A stretch of 53,008 nt of DNA, taken from the NCBI GenBank assembly GCA_902555465.1, contig CACDSN010000008.1, forward strand, positions 1 through 53,008, written 5' to 3'. Below, piece by piece: positions 17,294 through 26,206 of the stretch. Both the position numbers and the translations under genes were made by a program. The stretch comes from an uncultured Pelagibacteraceae bacterium (lineage in GTDB: Bacteria > Pseudomonadota > Alphaproteobacteria > Pelagibacterales > Pelagibacteraceae). Within the stretch, counting starts at the first letter, position 1, and each line of letters begins with the position of its first letter. The notes under the pieces were generated by a model. The model worked only from the letters and a program-made list of their open reading frames with translations, ran no database searches and was not told where the DNA came from.

Positions 17294-17890
17294 TCAATAA
17301 AATAACAACCAAAGACCTACAAAAAATAATAAAGTTCCACCTAATTTATTTAAAATATTTATATATTTATTAATTATTATTTCTCTAAATTTTCCAAATA
17401 CTACTGCATACATTCCATCAAATATTGCACCTACAATCATAAATAAAATTCCAAAATAAATTATCTGTCTTCCGATTGGTTGATTAATTTCAATGAACTG
17501 AGGAATAAACGCTCCAAGAAACAAAAAAGCTTTAGGATTAGATAAGATCACTATTAATCCTTGTAGTATAAATTTCTTATCAAATTTATTTATTTTTTCT
17601 GAATTATCTGAGAGATTTTTTGAAGTAAAACTTAAATATCCCAATGTCATTAAGTAAATTGCACCAATTATTCTAACAACTTTTATTACTTCCTCTAAAA
17701 AAGGAGATATAGCTTTAAATCCCAATGCGAGAAGTAAGATTAATATAATTAAACCTATTTGAGTTCCAACTACGTTTAAAATTCCAGCTCTCATTCCAGA
17801 TTTTAATGAGTTGGCTATTATTAAACTAACTGTTGGACCAGGAACAACTACAACTAAGAAACTTGCAAGTAAAAAATAAATTATTTCCAT
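17294..17890 (-). CDS. LysE/RhtB family amino-acid exporter
   Basis: A 198-residue, six-segment membrane protein. PGPTVSLIIANSLKSGMRAG near the start is the LysE-family signature, followed by a G-T-Q-I-G helix and FLFLGAFIPQFI, typical of RhtB-type homoserine/threonine/leucine exporters. It exports amino acids or similar metabolites. It converges on the M23 gene (19 bases between stops) and is divergent from the M24 gene at 17928 by 37 bases. The substrate cannot be deduced. Confidence 0.85.
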   Translation of the reverse strand: MEIIYFLLASFLVVVVPGPTVSLIIANSLKSGMRAGILNVVGTQIGLIILILLLALGFKAISPFLEEVIKVVRIIGAIYLMTLGYLSFTSKNLSDNSEKINKFDKKFILQGLIVILSNPKAFLFLGAFIPQFIEINQPIGRQIIYFGILFMIVGAIFDGMYAVVFGKFREIIINKYINILNKLGGTLLFFVGLWLLFY

Positions 17891-17927
17891 TGAATGTATT
17901 TTTGATTGAAATTATAGTATTTACATC

Positions 17928-19079
17928 ATGGGTCTTCACTTTTCACAAGAAGAATTTAAATCAAGAAAATCAAAAGTTTTAAATTCGATGAAAGAGCAAA
18001 ATATTGATGCTCTTTTAATGTTTAGACAAGAATCTATGTATTGGCTAACCGGTTATGACACCTTCGGTTACGTTTTTTTTCAAACCTTAATTTTAGATCA
18101 AAAAGGAAACGTAATTCTATTAACTAGAGCTCCTGATCTTAGGCAGGCACAAAATACTTCTAATATTGAAGACATTAGGATTTGGATTGATAAAGATGGC
18201 TCCAATCCAACCTGTGATCTTAAAGTTATTTTGGATGAACTTGATCTTAAAGGAAAAAAACTAGGTGTTGAGTATGAAGCTTACGGTTTAACAGGTAGAA
18301 ATGCCTTAAGACTAAATAAATCTTTGGAAAATTATTGTTCTATTGAGGATAAATCAGATTTAATTACTAAATTAAGAGTAGTTAAATCAAAAGAAGAAAT
18401 TGTTTATGTAAGAAAGGCTGCTGAACTTGCTGACAAAGCTTTAGATGAAGTTTGGAAACATGCAAAAGCAGGAGTAAGTGAGTCAAAAATATTAGCTGAA
18501 ATGAATAGAGTTATATTTGAAGGTGGTGGAGATTATCCTGCTAATGAATTTATTATTGGTTCAGGAAAGAACGCCCTACTCTGTCGTTATCAAGCAGAAA
18601 AACAAATTTTAAAAAATCCAGATCAATTAACTATTGAGTGGGCTGGTACGTACCGGCACTATCACTCTGCAATGTTTAGAACTATTCCGATTAATAAAGC
18701 TGATCCTGAACATTATAAAATGCACGAAGCTTGTGTAGAAGCATTAAAAAATTGTGAAAGTAAATTAAATCCTGGAAATAAAATTGGAGAAGTTTTTGAT
18801 ATTCATGCGAAAACTTTTGATGATCTTGGTTATTACAATGCAAGAATGAATGCATGCGGATATTCATTAGGGACTACTTTTTCTCCTAATTGGATGGACG
18901 TGCCCATGCTGTATACGGGCAACCCTTATGTCATAGAGCCAGGCAACGTATTCTTTATGCATATGATATTGATGGACTCAGAAAATCAGCTCGCAATGAA
19001 TCTTGGTGAAACATACCTTGTTACAGAACAAGGTAATGAAAGATTGGGCAAACAGAAATTAGATTTAGTTGTTCTTTAA
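17928..19079 (+). CDS. M24 family creatinase/ectoine-hydrolase-like protein
   Basis: A 383-residue pita-bread-fold protein with an N-terminal creatinase domain (LMFRQESMYWLTGYDTFGY) and a C-terminal M24 domain. The metal-ligand positions of aminopeptidases are not conserved: the usual first Asp is Glu in TIEWAGTYRHYHSAMFRT, and the second Asp is replaced in the same stretch. This is the pattern of metal-free creatinase and ectoine hydrolase DoeA. GYSLGTTFSPNW matches the GYSxG..xPPxW region of that group. I infer hydrolysis of a cyclic or amidino solute (ectoine-like or creatine-like) rather than Xaa-Pro peptides. No doeBCD genes lie nearby. Confidence 0.8.
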   Translation: MGLHFSQEEFKSRKSKVLNSMKEQNIDALLMFRQESMYWLTGYDTFGYVFFQTLILDQKGNVILLTRAPDLRQAQNTSNIEDIRIWIDKDGSNPTCDLKVILDELDLKGKKLGVEYEAYGLTGRNALRLNKSLENYCSIEDKSDLITKLRVVKSKEEIVYVRKAAELADKALDEVWKHAKAGVSESKILAEMNRVIFEGGGDYPANEFIIGSGKNALLCRYQAEKQILKNPDQLTIEWAGTYRHYHSAMFRTIPINKADPEHYKMHEACVEALKNCESKLNPGNKIGEVFDIHAKTFDDLGYYNARMNACGYSLGTTFSPNWMDVPMLYTGNPYVIEPGNVFFMHMILMDSENQLAMNLGETYLVTEQGNERLGKQKLDLVVL

Positions 19080-19262
19080 TTACTTATTTTGAACAGCGCA
19101 AATATCTTTAATTACTGGGACATTTGCACAATCACCACATTTAGTAACTTGTACTAAACAACCATCATCCATAACTTTTACATCTACAACTCTATCACAT
19201 TTAGAACATGTAGATGAAATAGTTAAACCACATTTTTTACAATTATAAGTTTGTGTATCCAT
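19080..19262 (-). CDS. 60-residue, eight-cysteine mini-protein behind Fur boxes
   Basis: The protein has eight Cys in 60 residues: C8/C11 (CKKC), C19/C22 (CSKC), C35, C42/C45 (CGDC) and C55. The CxxC pairs resemble a zinc-ribbon or iron-sulfur/rubredoxin-like knuckle arrangement, with short beta-rich stretches between (VVDVKVMDD, LVQVTK). It has no signal peptide, so it is cytoplasmic. Its stop lies one base after the M24 stop (convergent). Two near-perfect Fur boxes lie 46-114 bases upstream, with no other gene they could serve, so iron-repressed expression is likely. It could be a metal-binding chaperone, buffer or small ferredoxin substitute; the function is unknown. Confidence 0.75.
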   Translation of the reverse strand: MDTQTYNCKKCGLTISSTCSKCDRVVDVKVMDDGCLVQVTKCGDCANVPVIKDICAVQNK

Positions 19263-19307
19263 AAATCTTAAATAATAACTTAAAAATTTAATTCAAGAAA
19301 TTTCAGT

Positions 19308-19326
19308 TTGAATGATAATCATTCTC
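19308..19326. promoter_or_regulatory. Fur box A upstream of the eight-cysteine gene
   Basis: The sequence contains GAATGATAATCATTC (19310-19324), a perfect 7-1-7 inverted repeat matching the core of the Fur consensus GATAATGATAATCATTATC. It lies 46 bases before the ATG at 19262, where it would overlap a promoter read leftward. Confidence 0.8.
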
Positions 19327-19357
19327 AAAAAAAAATTATTTAAATTAGAAAAATATT

Positions 19358-19376
19358 AATAATGATAATCATTATC
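19358..19376. promoter_or_regulatory. Fur box B upstream of the eight-cysteine gene
   Basis: AATAATGATAATCATTATC matches the canonical 19-bp Fur consensus at 17-18 positions; the palindromic core ATAATGATAATCATTAT is perfect (8-1-8). It starts nine bases after the upstream gene's stop at 19385-19387 and is 50 bp from box A, so both boxes serve the leftward gene at 19262. Confidence 0.85.
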
Positions 19377-19384
19377 AAAATTTT

Positions 19385-19843
19385 TTAATTCATATCACAA
19401 GTAAAAAAAGAAATTTCTTTACCTTGATTTGGGGTATCAATATTAGTTGTGATTTCATGGAGCATTTCTCCTGTAGATTTATTTATAAAAACTGATTCGG
19501 AATACTTTTCATCATTTGTTAAAACTCTAAGTAAAATCGTATTATCTTTTAAAATTTGGGTATCATAAATTGCTCCATTTGGAGCATTAGTAAAAAAATC
19601 AGATAAACCAATTATTTTTAATTCTTGTGATTTGATTGCTTTTATATTTATTTTCCTATCTTTGTTATCCTTAATCTGAGCTGCACTAAATTCTTTATAA
19701 TCGTAAATCTCATTTTTTAATATCTGTTTATCAAGTTTACAATTTGAGCTCTTCTTATAGTCAATTGTAACATTTAAAAATGCTGCTTTAGCATTTGTAT
19801 TTAAAATTAATGAAACTAAAATTATTAAAAGTATATTTTTCAT
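19385..19843 (-). CDS. Secreted protein of unknown function
   Basis: A 152-residue protein with a clear signal peptide (about residues 1-20, ending AKA), so periplasmic. The mature part is Lys-rich with predicted beta strands (NVTIDYKKSSNCKLD, IFINK-like SESVFINKSTGEML) and two Cys (C34 and C149) that might form a disulfide. No family is recognised. It is the last gene of the leftward operon FAD oxidoreductase - 66-residue protein - this gene, ten bases after the second. Fur boxes lie downstream of it, not upstream, so it is not expected to be Fur-controlled from them. Confidence 0.7.
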   Translation of the reverse strand: MKNILLIILVSLILNTNAKAAFLNVTIDYKKSSNCKLDKQILKNEIYDYKEFSAAQIKDNKDRKINIKAIKSQELKIIGLSDFFTNAPNGAIYDTQILKDNTILLRVLTNDEKYSESVFINKSTGEMLHEITTNIDTPNQGKEISFFTCDMN

Positions 19844-19853
19844 TAAAATAAAA

Positions 19854-20054
19854 TTATTTGTTTACTTGCTCATTCACATACTCTACACAAATTTTTTCAG
19901 CTTCTTCTTTTGTCAAATCTGGATTAAGTTTTTTTTGGCCCATCAAACAAGCTTGGATACTCTTGCTAACATTAAATGAGCTATATTTATCTTTAGCTAA
20001 ATATAAAAGTGCTATTGCGACTAATATAAAAATTATAGATTTATATTTTTTCAT
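19854..20054 (-). CDS. 66-residue membrane-anchored small protein
   Basis: A single N-terminal hydrophobic segment (SIIFILVAIALLYLA) follows Lys residues, then about 42 residues with two Cys (C36, C56) and a terminal acidic/basic helix (LTKEEAEKICVEYVNEQ). It is probably anchored in the inner membrane with the rest in the periplasm, where the Cys pair could form a disulfide. Its ATG shares a base with the TAA of the FAD oxidoreductase (TAATG), implying translational coupling. No family recognised. Confidence 0.7.
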   Translation of the reverse strand: MKKYKSIIFILVAIALLYLAKDKYSSFNVSKSIQACLMGQKKLNPDLTKEEAEKICVEYVNEQVNK

Positions 20055-21358
20055 TAAATTTCTGCTCTTGCTCTTAATCTCTCATAAAATAAGCGAGAGT
20101 AAACCCCAATATTTAAAATTATTTCCTGTGGTAACTTTGTTGGTTTAATTCTATTCTCTATAATGCTGATTTTTTCAGAGTCTTGATTTGAAGCCATTAA
20201 GGCTATTTGCTCTCCAAAAAATGTTCCTGTTCCAATACCAGAGCCATTATAACAACCTGCAACAAAAATATTTTCATTGATTTTGTCAAATATTTGAGAA
20301 CCGTTTCTACTTCTACAAACTATACCTGACCAAGTACTCTCGATTATATCGTTTGGTAAATTAGGGAATCTTTTATTGATACCTTTTTGATGAGTTTTTT
20401 TTCTCTTTTCTAAATAGTTTCTAGGAAAATTATATGGATTATTTGTCTCAACAGTATTTCTAATTAAAATTCTTCTATCTTTTGTCATTCTTATTGTTGC
20501 GCCCATTGGTTTAATTGGTAAAACACCCCACTCTTTGGGACTTCCAATGCTTTCATATTCATCATTAGATAGTGGTCTTGTTATACTTGCGGTGAGGGTT
20601 AGGGGAAAACTATAATTTTTTTTAACATTTAAAGATCTTAAAAAACCATTTGTACAAAAAATTATTTTTTTTGTTAAAATTGTATTATTTTTAAAAAAAC
20701 ATTTAATTTTATCAGAATTTATCTCCCATTTTTCCAAATGAGTATTTTCATACAATTCAACATTCTCAGGCAATGTATCAACCATTGCTCTTATTAGTTT
20801 TCCTGGATTTAATAAAACACCTCCCCTAGTATAAATGCCTATATTATAAAATGAAGTTCCCAACCTATCTTTTAGTTCATTTTTATATAGAATTTTGTTT
20901 TCGTAATTCAGGCATGATAATAAATTACTGAATTTGATCGCTATTTTTTCATCAGATATTTTTGATGATGCAAAGTATTTACCGCACGCGTTCCATTCAC
21001 AATCTACTTGGTGTTCAGTAATAAATTTTTTAACTGAATTTATTCCCTCTTCATAAATTTTTATTTTCTTTTTGTAATCTTCAATATTTTTGTTTGATGC
21101 AAAACCATCATTTAGCGTTGTATCAACCAAATAACCTGAATTTCTAGCACTTGATCCCTCGCCGGCTAATTGTGAATCAACTATTAAGATCTTTGACGAA
21201 TTAGAATTATTTGCCAATTGTCTTGCTGCAGATAATCCTGTGTAACCTGCCCCAACAATTAAATAATCACATAATAAGTTAGAATTTAATTTTTTGATAT
21301 TAGTTCTTTTTGGTAAATTGTTTATCCATCCACAACTATGATCATTGATTATAGACAT
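20054..21358 (-). CDS. FAD-dependent oxidoreductase (DAO family, PuuB/OrdL-like)
   Basis: A 434-residue flavoprotein. DYLIVGAGYTGLSAARQL at about residue 31 is the Rossmann FAD motif, preceded by a C-G-W-I-N-N-L-P lead-in typical of PuuB/OrdL oxidases (gamma-glutamylputrescine oxidase-like). ARNSGYLVD matches the family's GRNGG region. The C-terminal VAGCYNGSGIGTGTFFGEQI closes the FAD site. It probably oxidises a secondary amine or amino acid derivative, giving an aldehyde or imine. It is the first gene of a three-gene operon with two small secreted/membrane proteins. The substrate is unknown. Confidence 0.85.
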   Translation of the reverse strand: MSIINDHSCGWINNLPKRTNIKKLNSNLLCDYLIVGAGYTGLSAARQLANNSNSSKILIVDSQLAGEGSSARNSGYLVDTTLNDGFASNKNIEDYKKKIKIYEEGINSVKKFITEHQVDCEWNACGKYFASSKISDEKIAIKFSNLLSCLNYENKILYKNELKDRLGTSFYNIGIYTRGGVLLNPGKLIRAMVDTLPENVELYENTHLEKWEINSDKIKCFFKNNTILTKKIIFCTNGFLRSLNVKKNYSFPLTLTASITRPLSNDEYESIGSPKEWGVLPIKPMGATIRMTKDRRILIRNTVETNNPYNFPRNYLEKRKKTHQKGINKRFPNLPNDIIESTWSGIVCRSRNGSQIFDKINENIFVAGCYNGSGIGTGTFFGEQIALMASNQDSEKISIIENRIKPTKLPQEIILNIGVYSRLFYERLRARAEI

Positions 21359-21367
21359 CTCAACACA

Positions 21368-22648
21368 TTATAATTTTATGTATTCTTTGATTTTCAAATT
21401 TAGATAATTTTTTATATCAAATAAAACAAAATTTTTCTTACACATTGTTAAAATTTTTTTAACAGGAATAGATTTAATTTTATCATGTGGAGTTAGAATT
21501 AATATTGCATCATAAACAGATTTTTTAGGTAATTTTTTTATTAAATAAATTTTTTTATTATTATGCTCAATAGTATTTTTTTTAATAAGAGGATCATAAA
21601 TATCTAGCTTTAATTTTTTTCTTTGAAGCATTTTAATTACTTCTATTGACTGTGAATTTCTTATATCAGAAACATTTTCTTTAAAAGTTATACCCATAAC
21701 TAATATTTTCGCTTTCTTAATACTAATTTTTCTATTTTTAATTGATAATAAAAATTTTTTAACAACTTGAAATTTCATATAATTATTTATTTTTCTTCCT
21801 GCGAGTATTACTTTGGGATTGTATTTGTTTAACTTAGCAACATGAGTTAAATAATAAGGATCTACACTAATGCAATGACCACCAACTAATCCTGGAAAAA
21901 ATTTTTGAAAATTCCATTTAGTTCCAGCCGCCTCAATTACCTTATTAGTGTTAATTTTAAGCTTATCTAGAATAATACTAAGCTCATTGACTAACGCTAT
22001 ATTTAAATCTCTTTGTATATTTTCTATTACTTTAGCTGACTCAGCTATTTTGATGCTTTCTGCTTTATGCGTGAATTTAAAAATCGATTTATAAATCTTA
22101 TCAATCTTTAAAGATATTTTTTTATTTGATCCACTAGTAACTTTAACAATATTTTTAAAATTATGTTTACTATCTCCAGGGTTAATTCTTTCTGGTGAAT
22201 ATCCGCAAAAAAAATCTTTGTTATATTTTAATTTAGAAATTTTTTCTAAGATTGGAACGCAAAAATTTTCAGTACATCCAGGATAAACTGTGGACTCTAA
22301 AATAAAAATAGATTTTTTTTTTAAATATACACCTACAGTTTCACAAGCTTTTTTAACAAATTTTAAATCAGGTCGATTCTTATCATCTATGGGCGTAGGG
22401 ACAGTTACTATAAATACATTGCAACTATTTAACCTATTCTTATTCACGCTAAATATTAAATTCTTATTTTTTTTTATTTTGGAGTTTTTTATTTCACTAT
22501 TTCGATCGAGACCTTTTGAGAGTTCTGATATTCTTTTTTCATTCAAATCGAACCCAATTACTTTAGTTTTTTTGCTAAACTCTAAAGCTAAAGGTAGCCC
22601 AACATAACCTAAGCCAACTATACCAATTATATTTTTGTTTTTTGCCAT
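21368..22648 (-). CDS. Nucleotide-sugar dehydrogenase (UDP-sugar to uronate, TviB/WbpA type)
   Basis: A 426-residue UDP-glucose/GDP-mannose dehydrogenase family enzyme. The NAD loop is GIVGLGYVGLPLA near residue 9. TVPTPID and ESTVYPG are conserved catalytic-domain motifs. The catalytic Cys is in VGGHCISVDPYYL at about residue 255, and VMGITFKENVSDIRNS starts the C-terminal UDP-binding domain. FSKKTKVIGFDLNEKRI and the PYYLTH variant point to the TviB/WbpO subgroup (UDP-N-acetylhexosamine oxidation), though UDP-glucose is possible. It oxidises C6 twice to make a UDP-uronate for surface glycan. It is divergent from the epimerase across 90 bases. Confidence 0.88.
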   Translation of the reverse strand: MAKNKNIIGIVGLGYVGLPLALEFSKKTKVIGFDLNEKRISELSKGLDRNSEIKNSKIKKNKNLIFSVNKNRLNSCNVFIVTVPTPIDDKNRPDLKFVKKACETVGVYLKKKSIFILESTVYPGCTENFCVPILEKISKLKYNKDFFCGYSPERINPGDSKHNFKNIVKVTSGSNKKISLKIDKIYKSIFKFTHKAESIKIAESAKVIENIQRDLNIALVNELSIILDKLKINTNKVIEAAGTKWNFQKFFPGLVGGHCISVDPYYLTHVAKLNKYNPKVILAGRKINNYMKFQVVKKFLLSIKNRKISIKKAKILVMGITFKENVSDIRNSQSIEVIKMLQRKKLKLDIYDPLIKKNTIEHNNKKIYLIKKLPKKSVYDAILILTPHDKIKSIPVKKILTMCKKNFVLFDIKNYLNLKIKEYIKL

Positions 22649-22738
22649 ATAAAAACTACATTAATAAAATACTAATTATTTTGTATTATTTTAACTTTTA
22701 TAATATTTATAAAGAGAATAGCACAATACAAATATTGT

Positions 22739-23758
22739 ATGAAAAAAAAAGTTTTTATTACAGGGTCTGCAGGTTTTATTGGATTTCATTTATCAAAGTA
22801 CCTGCTAGATAAAAGAATAAATGTTCATGGATACGACTCCATGAATAATTATTATGATGTAAAATTAAAAAAATCAAGATTGGGGCTTCTAAAAAAATAT
22901 AATAATTTTACATTTACTAGAAACAAACTTGAAAATGCAGATAGTTTAAAGAAATCAATTCTAAAATTTAAACCTGATTATATCATTCATTTAGCTGCAC
23001 AAGCCGGTGTAAGGTATAGTATTCAAAAACCAAGAGTTTATTTAACATCAAATATTGAAGGAACTTACAATATAATTGAATTTGCAAAAATAGCTAAAGT
23101 TAAACATCTTATTATTGCATCAAGTTCTTCTGTATACGGTGCAAATAAAAAAATACCATTTAAAGAAATTGATAAGACTGACACTCAGCTAAGCATTTAT
23201 GCGGCAACTAAAAAATCAACAGAAAGCATTGCTCACTCCTACTCTAATATTTGGAATGTACCAATCACTATGCTTAGATTTTTTACTGTATATGGTCCTT
23301 GGGGTCGTCCAGATATGGCATTATTTAAATTTACAAAAGGAATATTAAATAAAAAAAGAATCGACATTTATAATAAAGGGAAAATGTATAGAGATTTTAC
23401 ATATATCGATGATATTGTTAAAGGAATTTTTCTATTAATTAATAAACCACCAAATCATAAACAAAAAGGTAAATTTAAAAAAGATACACTTTCACCAATA
23501 GCTCCATTTAGAATTTTAAATATTGGTAATACCAAAAAAGTTTATTTGTTAAATTTTATTAAAACACTGGAAAAAGAATTGAAGATTAAAGCAATTAGAA
23601 ATTATATGCCAATGCAAAAGGGTGATGTTAAACAAACATTATCTGATACAAATCTTTTAAAAAAGATAACAGGTTATAATCCTAAAACAAAGTACCAAGA
23701 TGGTATAAAAAAATTTTTAGATTGGTATTTAGAATATTATAAAAAATTAAAGCAATGA
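22739..23758 (+). CDS. UDP-glucuronate 4-epimerase-like NAD-dependent epimerase
   Basis: A 339-residue extended SDR. GSAGFIGFHL near residue 9 is the NAD loop, ASSSSVYG holds the catalytic Ser, and YAATKKS the YxxxK pair. YDSMNNYYDVKLKKSRL and AQAGVRYSIQKP, together with FFTVYGPWGRPDMA, are the signatures of UDP-glucuronate epimerases (GAE/LpsL group). It inverts C4 of UDP-GlcA, or a related UDP-uronate, to the galacto form. Paired with the divergent dehydrogenase it supplies galacturonate-like residues. Its 3' end overlaps the convergent ald gene by 12 bases. Confidence 0.88.
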   Translation: MKKKVFITGSAGFIGFHLSKYLLDKRINVHGYDSMNNYYDVKLKKSRLGLLKKYNNFTFTRNKLENADSLKKSILKFKPDYIIHLAAQAGVRYSIQKPRVYLTSNIEGTYNIIEFAKIAKVKHLIIASSSSVYGANKKIPFKEIDKTDTQLSIYAATKKSTESIAHSYSNIWNVPITMLRFFTVYGPWGRPDMALFKFTKGILNKKRIDIYNKGKMYRDFTYIDDIVKGIFLLINKPPNHKQKGKFKKDTLSPIAPFRILNIGNTKKVYLLNFIKTLEKELKIKAIRNYMPMQKGDVKQTLSDTNLLKKITGYNPKTKYQDGIKKFLDWYLEYYKKLKQ

Positions 23759-24859
23759 TGATGGATCAATATATTCATGACCAAATGCATCAGCCACTGC
23801 TTTATAGGTAACTTGTCCCTTATGAATATTCAGTCCTGCTAAAAAATTTTTATCCTCAATTAAAGCTTTTCTATATCCTTTATTTGCAAGTCTAACCAGA
23901 TATGGAAGTGTTACTTTGTTTAGTGCTAAGGTTGAGGTTCTTGGTACTCCACCGGGCATGTTTGCAACACAATAATGCACTACATCATCAACTATATATG
24001 TTGGGTCACCATGAGTAGTTGGTTTACTTGTTTCAACACAACCTCCTTGATCAATTGCAACATCAACTATTACAGAGCCTCTTTTCATTAATTTGAGCAT
24101 ATCTTTAGTTACTAATTTTGGTGCTTCCGCGCCAGGAATTAAAACGCCTCCCACTAATAAATCTGTCTCTGCAATCAATTGTTTTAAATCAATTTTGTCG
24201 CTTTGTTGTGGTATAATTTTATCTCCAAAAATCTTAACTAATTGTTTTAATCTTGCTTCAGATTTATCAACTATATGAACTTTCGCTCTCATACCTGTAG
24301 CTATTATTGCTGCATTCTCCCCTACAACACCACCCCCAAGAATTAGTACATTAGCTGGTTCACCTCCAGGTGCTCCACCTAATAATATTCCTCTGCCTTT
24401 TTGGTTTTTTTCTAAACAATGTGCTCCAGCTTGAACCGACATACGCCCTGCAACTGCACTCATAGGAGCAAGTAGAGGGAGTCTACCATTATCATCTGTT
24501 ACAGTTTCATAAGCAATGTTTATACTTTTAGAATTAATTAATCCTTCAGTCAGTTCTTTAGCAGCAGCTAAATGCAAATAGGTGTAAACAATTTGATTTT
24601 CTCTAAGCATCTCCACTTCAGCTTTTTGTGGTTCTTTCACTTTTACAATTATTTCTGCATCGTTGTAAATATCAGCAGCATTTTTTGCAATTTTTGCTCC
24701 AGCTTTCAAATATTGATTGTCATCAAAACCAGCTTCATAACCACCATTGGTTTCTACTAAAACTTCATGACCCTCAGAAACAAGAGTTTTTGCGCTGTCT
24801 GGGGTTAATCCAATTCTATTTTCTTGAGGTTTTATTTCCTTCGGAACGCCTATTTTCAT
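23747..24859 (-). CDS. ald: Alanine dehydrogenase
   Basis: A 370-residue enzyme of normal family length that interconverts L-alanine and pyruvate + NH4+ with NAD. The start MKIGVPKEIKPQENRIGLTP is classic; VKVKEPQ holds the conserved Lys region, YTYLHLAAA the catalytic His, and GGGVVGENAA the NAD-binding loop. MPGGVPRTSTLALNKVTLPY near the C-terminus is also diagnostic. It follows the aminotransferase gene by six bases, so the two are co-transcribed. In taurine dissimilation this pairing is established: the aminotransferase makes alanine from pyruvate and Ald regenerates pyruvate and releases ammonium. Confidence 0.95.
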   Translation of the reverse strand: MKIGVPKEIKPQENRIGLTPDSAKTLVSEGHEVLVETNGGYEAGFDDNQYLKAGAKIAKNAADIYNDAEIIVKVKEPQKAEVEMLRENQIVYTYLHLAAAKELTEGLINSKSINIAYETVTDDNGRLPLLAPMSAVAGRMSVQAGAHCLEKNQKGRGILLGGAPGGEPANVLILGGGVVGENAAIIATGMRAKVHIVDKSEARLKQLVKIFGDKIIPQQSDKIDLKQLIAETDLLVGGVLIPGAEAPKLVTKDMLKLMKRGSVIVDVAIDQGGCVETSKPTTHGDPTYIVDDVVHYCVANMPGGVPRTSTLALNKVTLPYLVRLANKGYRKALIEDKNFLAGLNIHKGQVTYKAVADAFGHEYIDPSSLL

Positions 24860-24865
24860 TAAGAA

Positions 24866-26206
24866 CTAATTTTTCTTAGATTTAGAATAATTTGTAATAC
24901 CTGTTCTTAGTTTTTCAATTATTTCATCAATATGTTTTTTTTCACAAATAAACATTGGTGCAATAATTAAGCAGTCACCAGTAGCTTTGAAATTGACTCC
25001 TGCCTCATAACAGTGTTTGAAACAAGTAAAACCAGCCGCTCCGGGCTTTTTATCCATTTTAATATCAATTCCACCCATCATTCCATATCCTCTTATATTG
25101 TCTACAACATCAATATCTTTTAATGAGAATAATCCTTCTTGGAAATATGGAGCTAAGTTTTTTGCTCTGTTAAAAATATCATCTTTTTCAAATATATCTT
25201 GTACAGCTAATGCTGCTGCAACTGATATTGGAATACCTGAATAAGTATATCCATGAAACAATTCAATCGAACCTTTTGGTGCATTATCAACTATTGCATC
25301 ATAGATTTCTTCTTTACATGCAACAACTCCCATTGGGCTAATTCCGTTAGTTGTTGCTTTTGCCATGGTCATTAAATCAGGAGTAACTCCATACTCTTGA
25401 GATGCAAATGGAGAACCAGTTCTTCCCCAACCAGTAATCACTTCATCAAAAATTAAAAGGATTCCATGTTTATCACATATCTCTCTTAACCTTTGCAAAT
25501 AACCTTTCGGTGGCACTAATGTTCCTGTCGATCCAGCAATTGGCTCAACAATACATGCGGCTATATTTTCTGCACCAAAGTTTGTACAAATTCTTTCTAA
25601 GTCCTCCGCCAGTTCAACTCCTGTTTCTGGTTGGCCAGAAATAAATTTATGTTCCGGTAAATGTGTATGTCTCATATGAACAACACCTGGCATTAAAACG
25701 CTTGCAAAAGTTTTGACGTTATTAACCATTCCACCTACTGAAGTAGCACCAATATTCATACCATGATAACCTCTTTCTCTACCAACAAATCTAAATCTTT
25801 GACTGTCTCCTCTTGCTCTGTGATAAGCAATGGAAATTTTAATAGCAGTTTCAACTGCAGTTGATCCGCAAATTGTATAAAACATTCTATTTAAATTCCC
25901 TGGAGTATGTTTTGAAATTCTAGTTGCTAATTCAAACGACCCACCAAATCCTTGCTGAAATGGCTGTGCATAATCTAAAGTTTGTAGTTGTTTTGTAATT
26001 GCATCAATAATTTCTTCCCTGCCATGCCCTAATGGATTACAAAATAATCCTGAACTTGCATCTATTTGAGTTTGTCCTTGATGGTTTTTTAAATAAACAC
26101 CTTTTGCTTCAACAATTAATCTTGGATTAGCTTTAAAATCTTTATTAGAGCTAAATGGCATCCAATGTTCGTTTAACGAATTAGGTACAGAAGGTTTAGA
26201 ACTCAT
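24866..26206 (-). CDS. tpa: Class III aminotransferase, probably taurine:pyruvate type
   Basis: A 446-residue PLP enzyme of fold type I. LIFDEVITGWGRTG carries the PLP-binding Asp; the Schiff-base Lys is in MTMAKATTNGISPMG; YHGMNIGATSVGG lies in the substrate region. NEHWMPFSSNKDFKANPRL at the N-terminus matches omega-amino acid:pyruvate transaminases (beta-alanine, taurine, GABA). The specific taurine call is inference: it is coupled to ald, which recycles alanine to pyruvate, and is divergent from tauABC. The product would be sulfoacetaldehyde. A beta-alanine:pyruvate transaminase is the main alternative. No sulfoacetaldehyde acetyltransferase (xsc) is in the window. Confidence 0.82.
   Translation of the reverse strand: MSSKPSVPNSLNEHWMPFSSNKDFKANPRLIVEAKGVYLKNHQGQTQIDASSGLFCNPLGHGREEIIDAITKQLQTLDYAQPFQQGFGGSFELATRISKHTPGNLNRMFYTICGSTAVETAIKISIAYHRARGDSQRFRFVGRERGYHGMNIGATSVGGMVNNVKTFASVLMPGVVHMRHTHLPEHKFISGQPETGVELAEDLERICTNFGAENIAACIVEPIAGSTGTLVPPKGYLQRLREICDKHGILLIFDEVITGWGRTGSPFASQEYGVTPDLMTMAKATTNGISPMGVVACKEEIYDAIVDNAPKGSIELFHGYTYSGIPISVAAALAVQDIFEKDDIFNRAKNLAPYFQEGLFSLKDIDVVDNIRGYGMMGGIDIKMDKKPGAAGFTCFKHCYEAGVNFKATGDCLIIAPMFICEKKHIDEIIEKLRTGITNYSKSKKN

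Noticed and set aside
22290-22607. 105-codon frame opposite the nucleotide-sugar dehydrogenase
   Set aside because: A shadow of a well-supported enzyme; no motif, and driven by AT-rich codon mirror effects.
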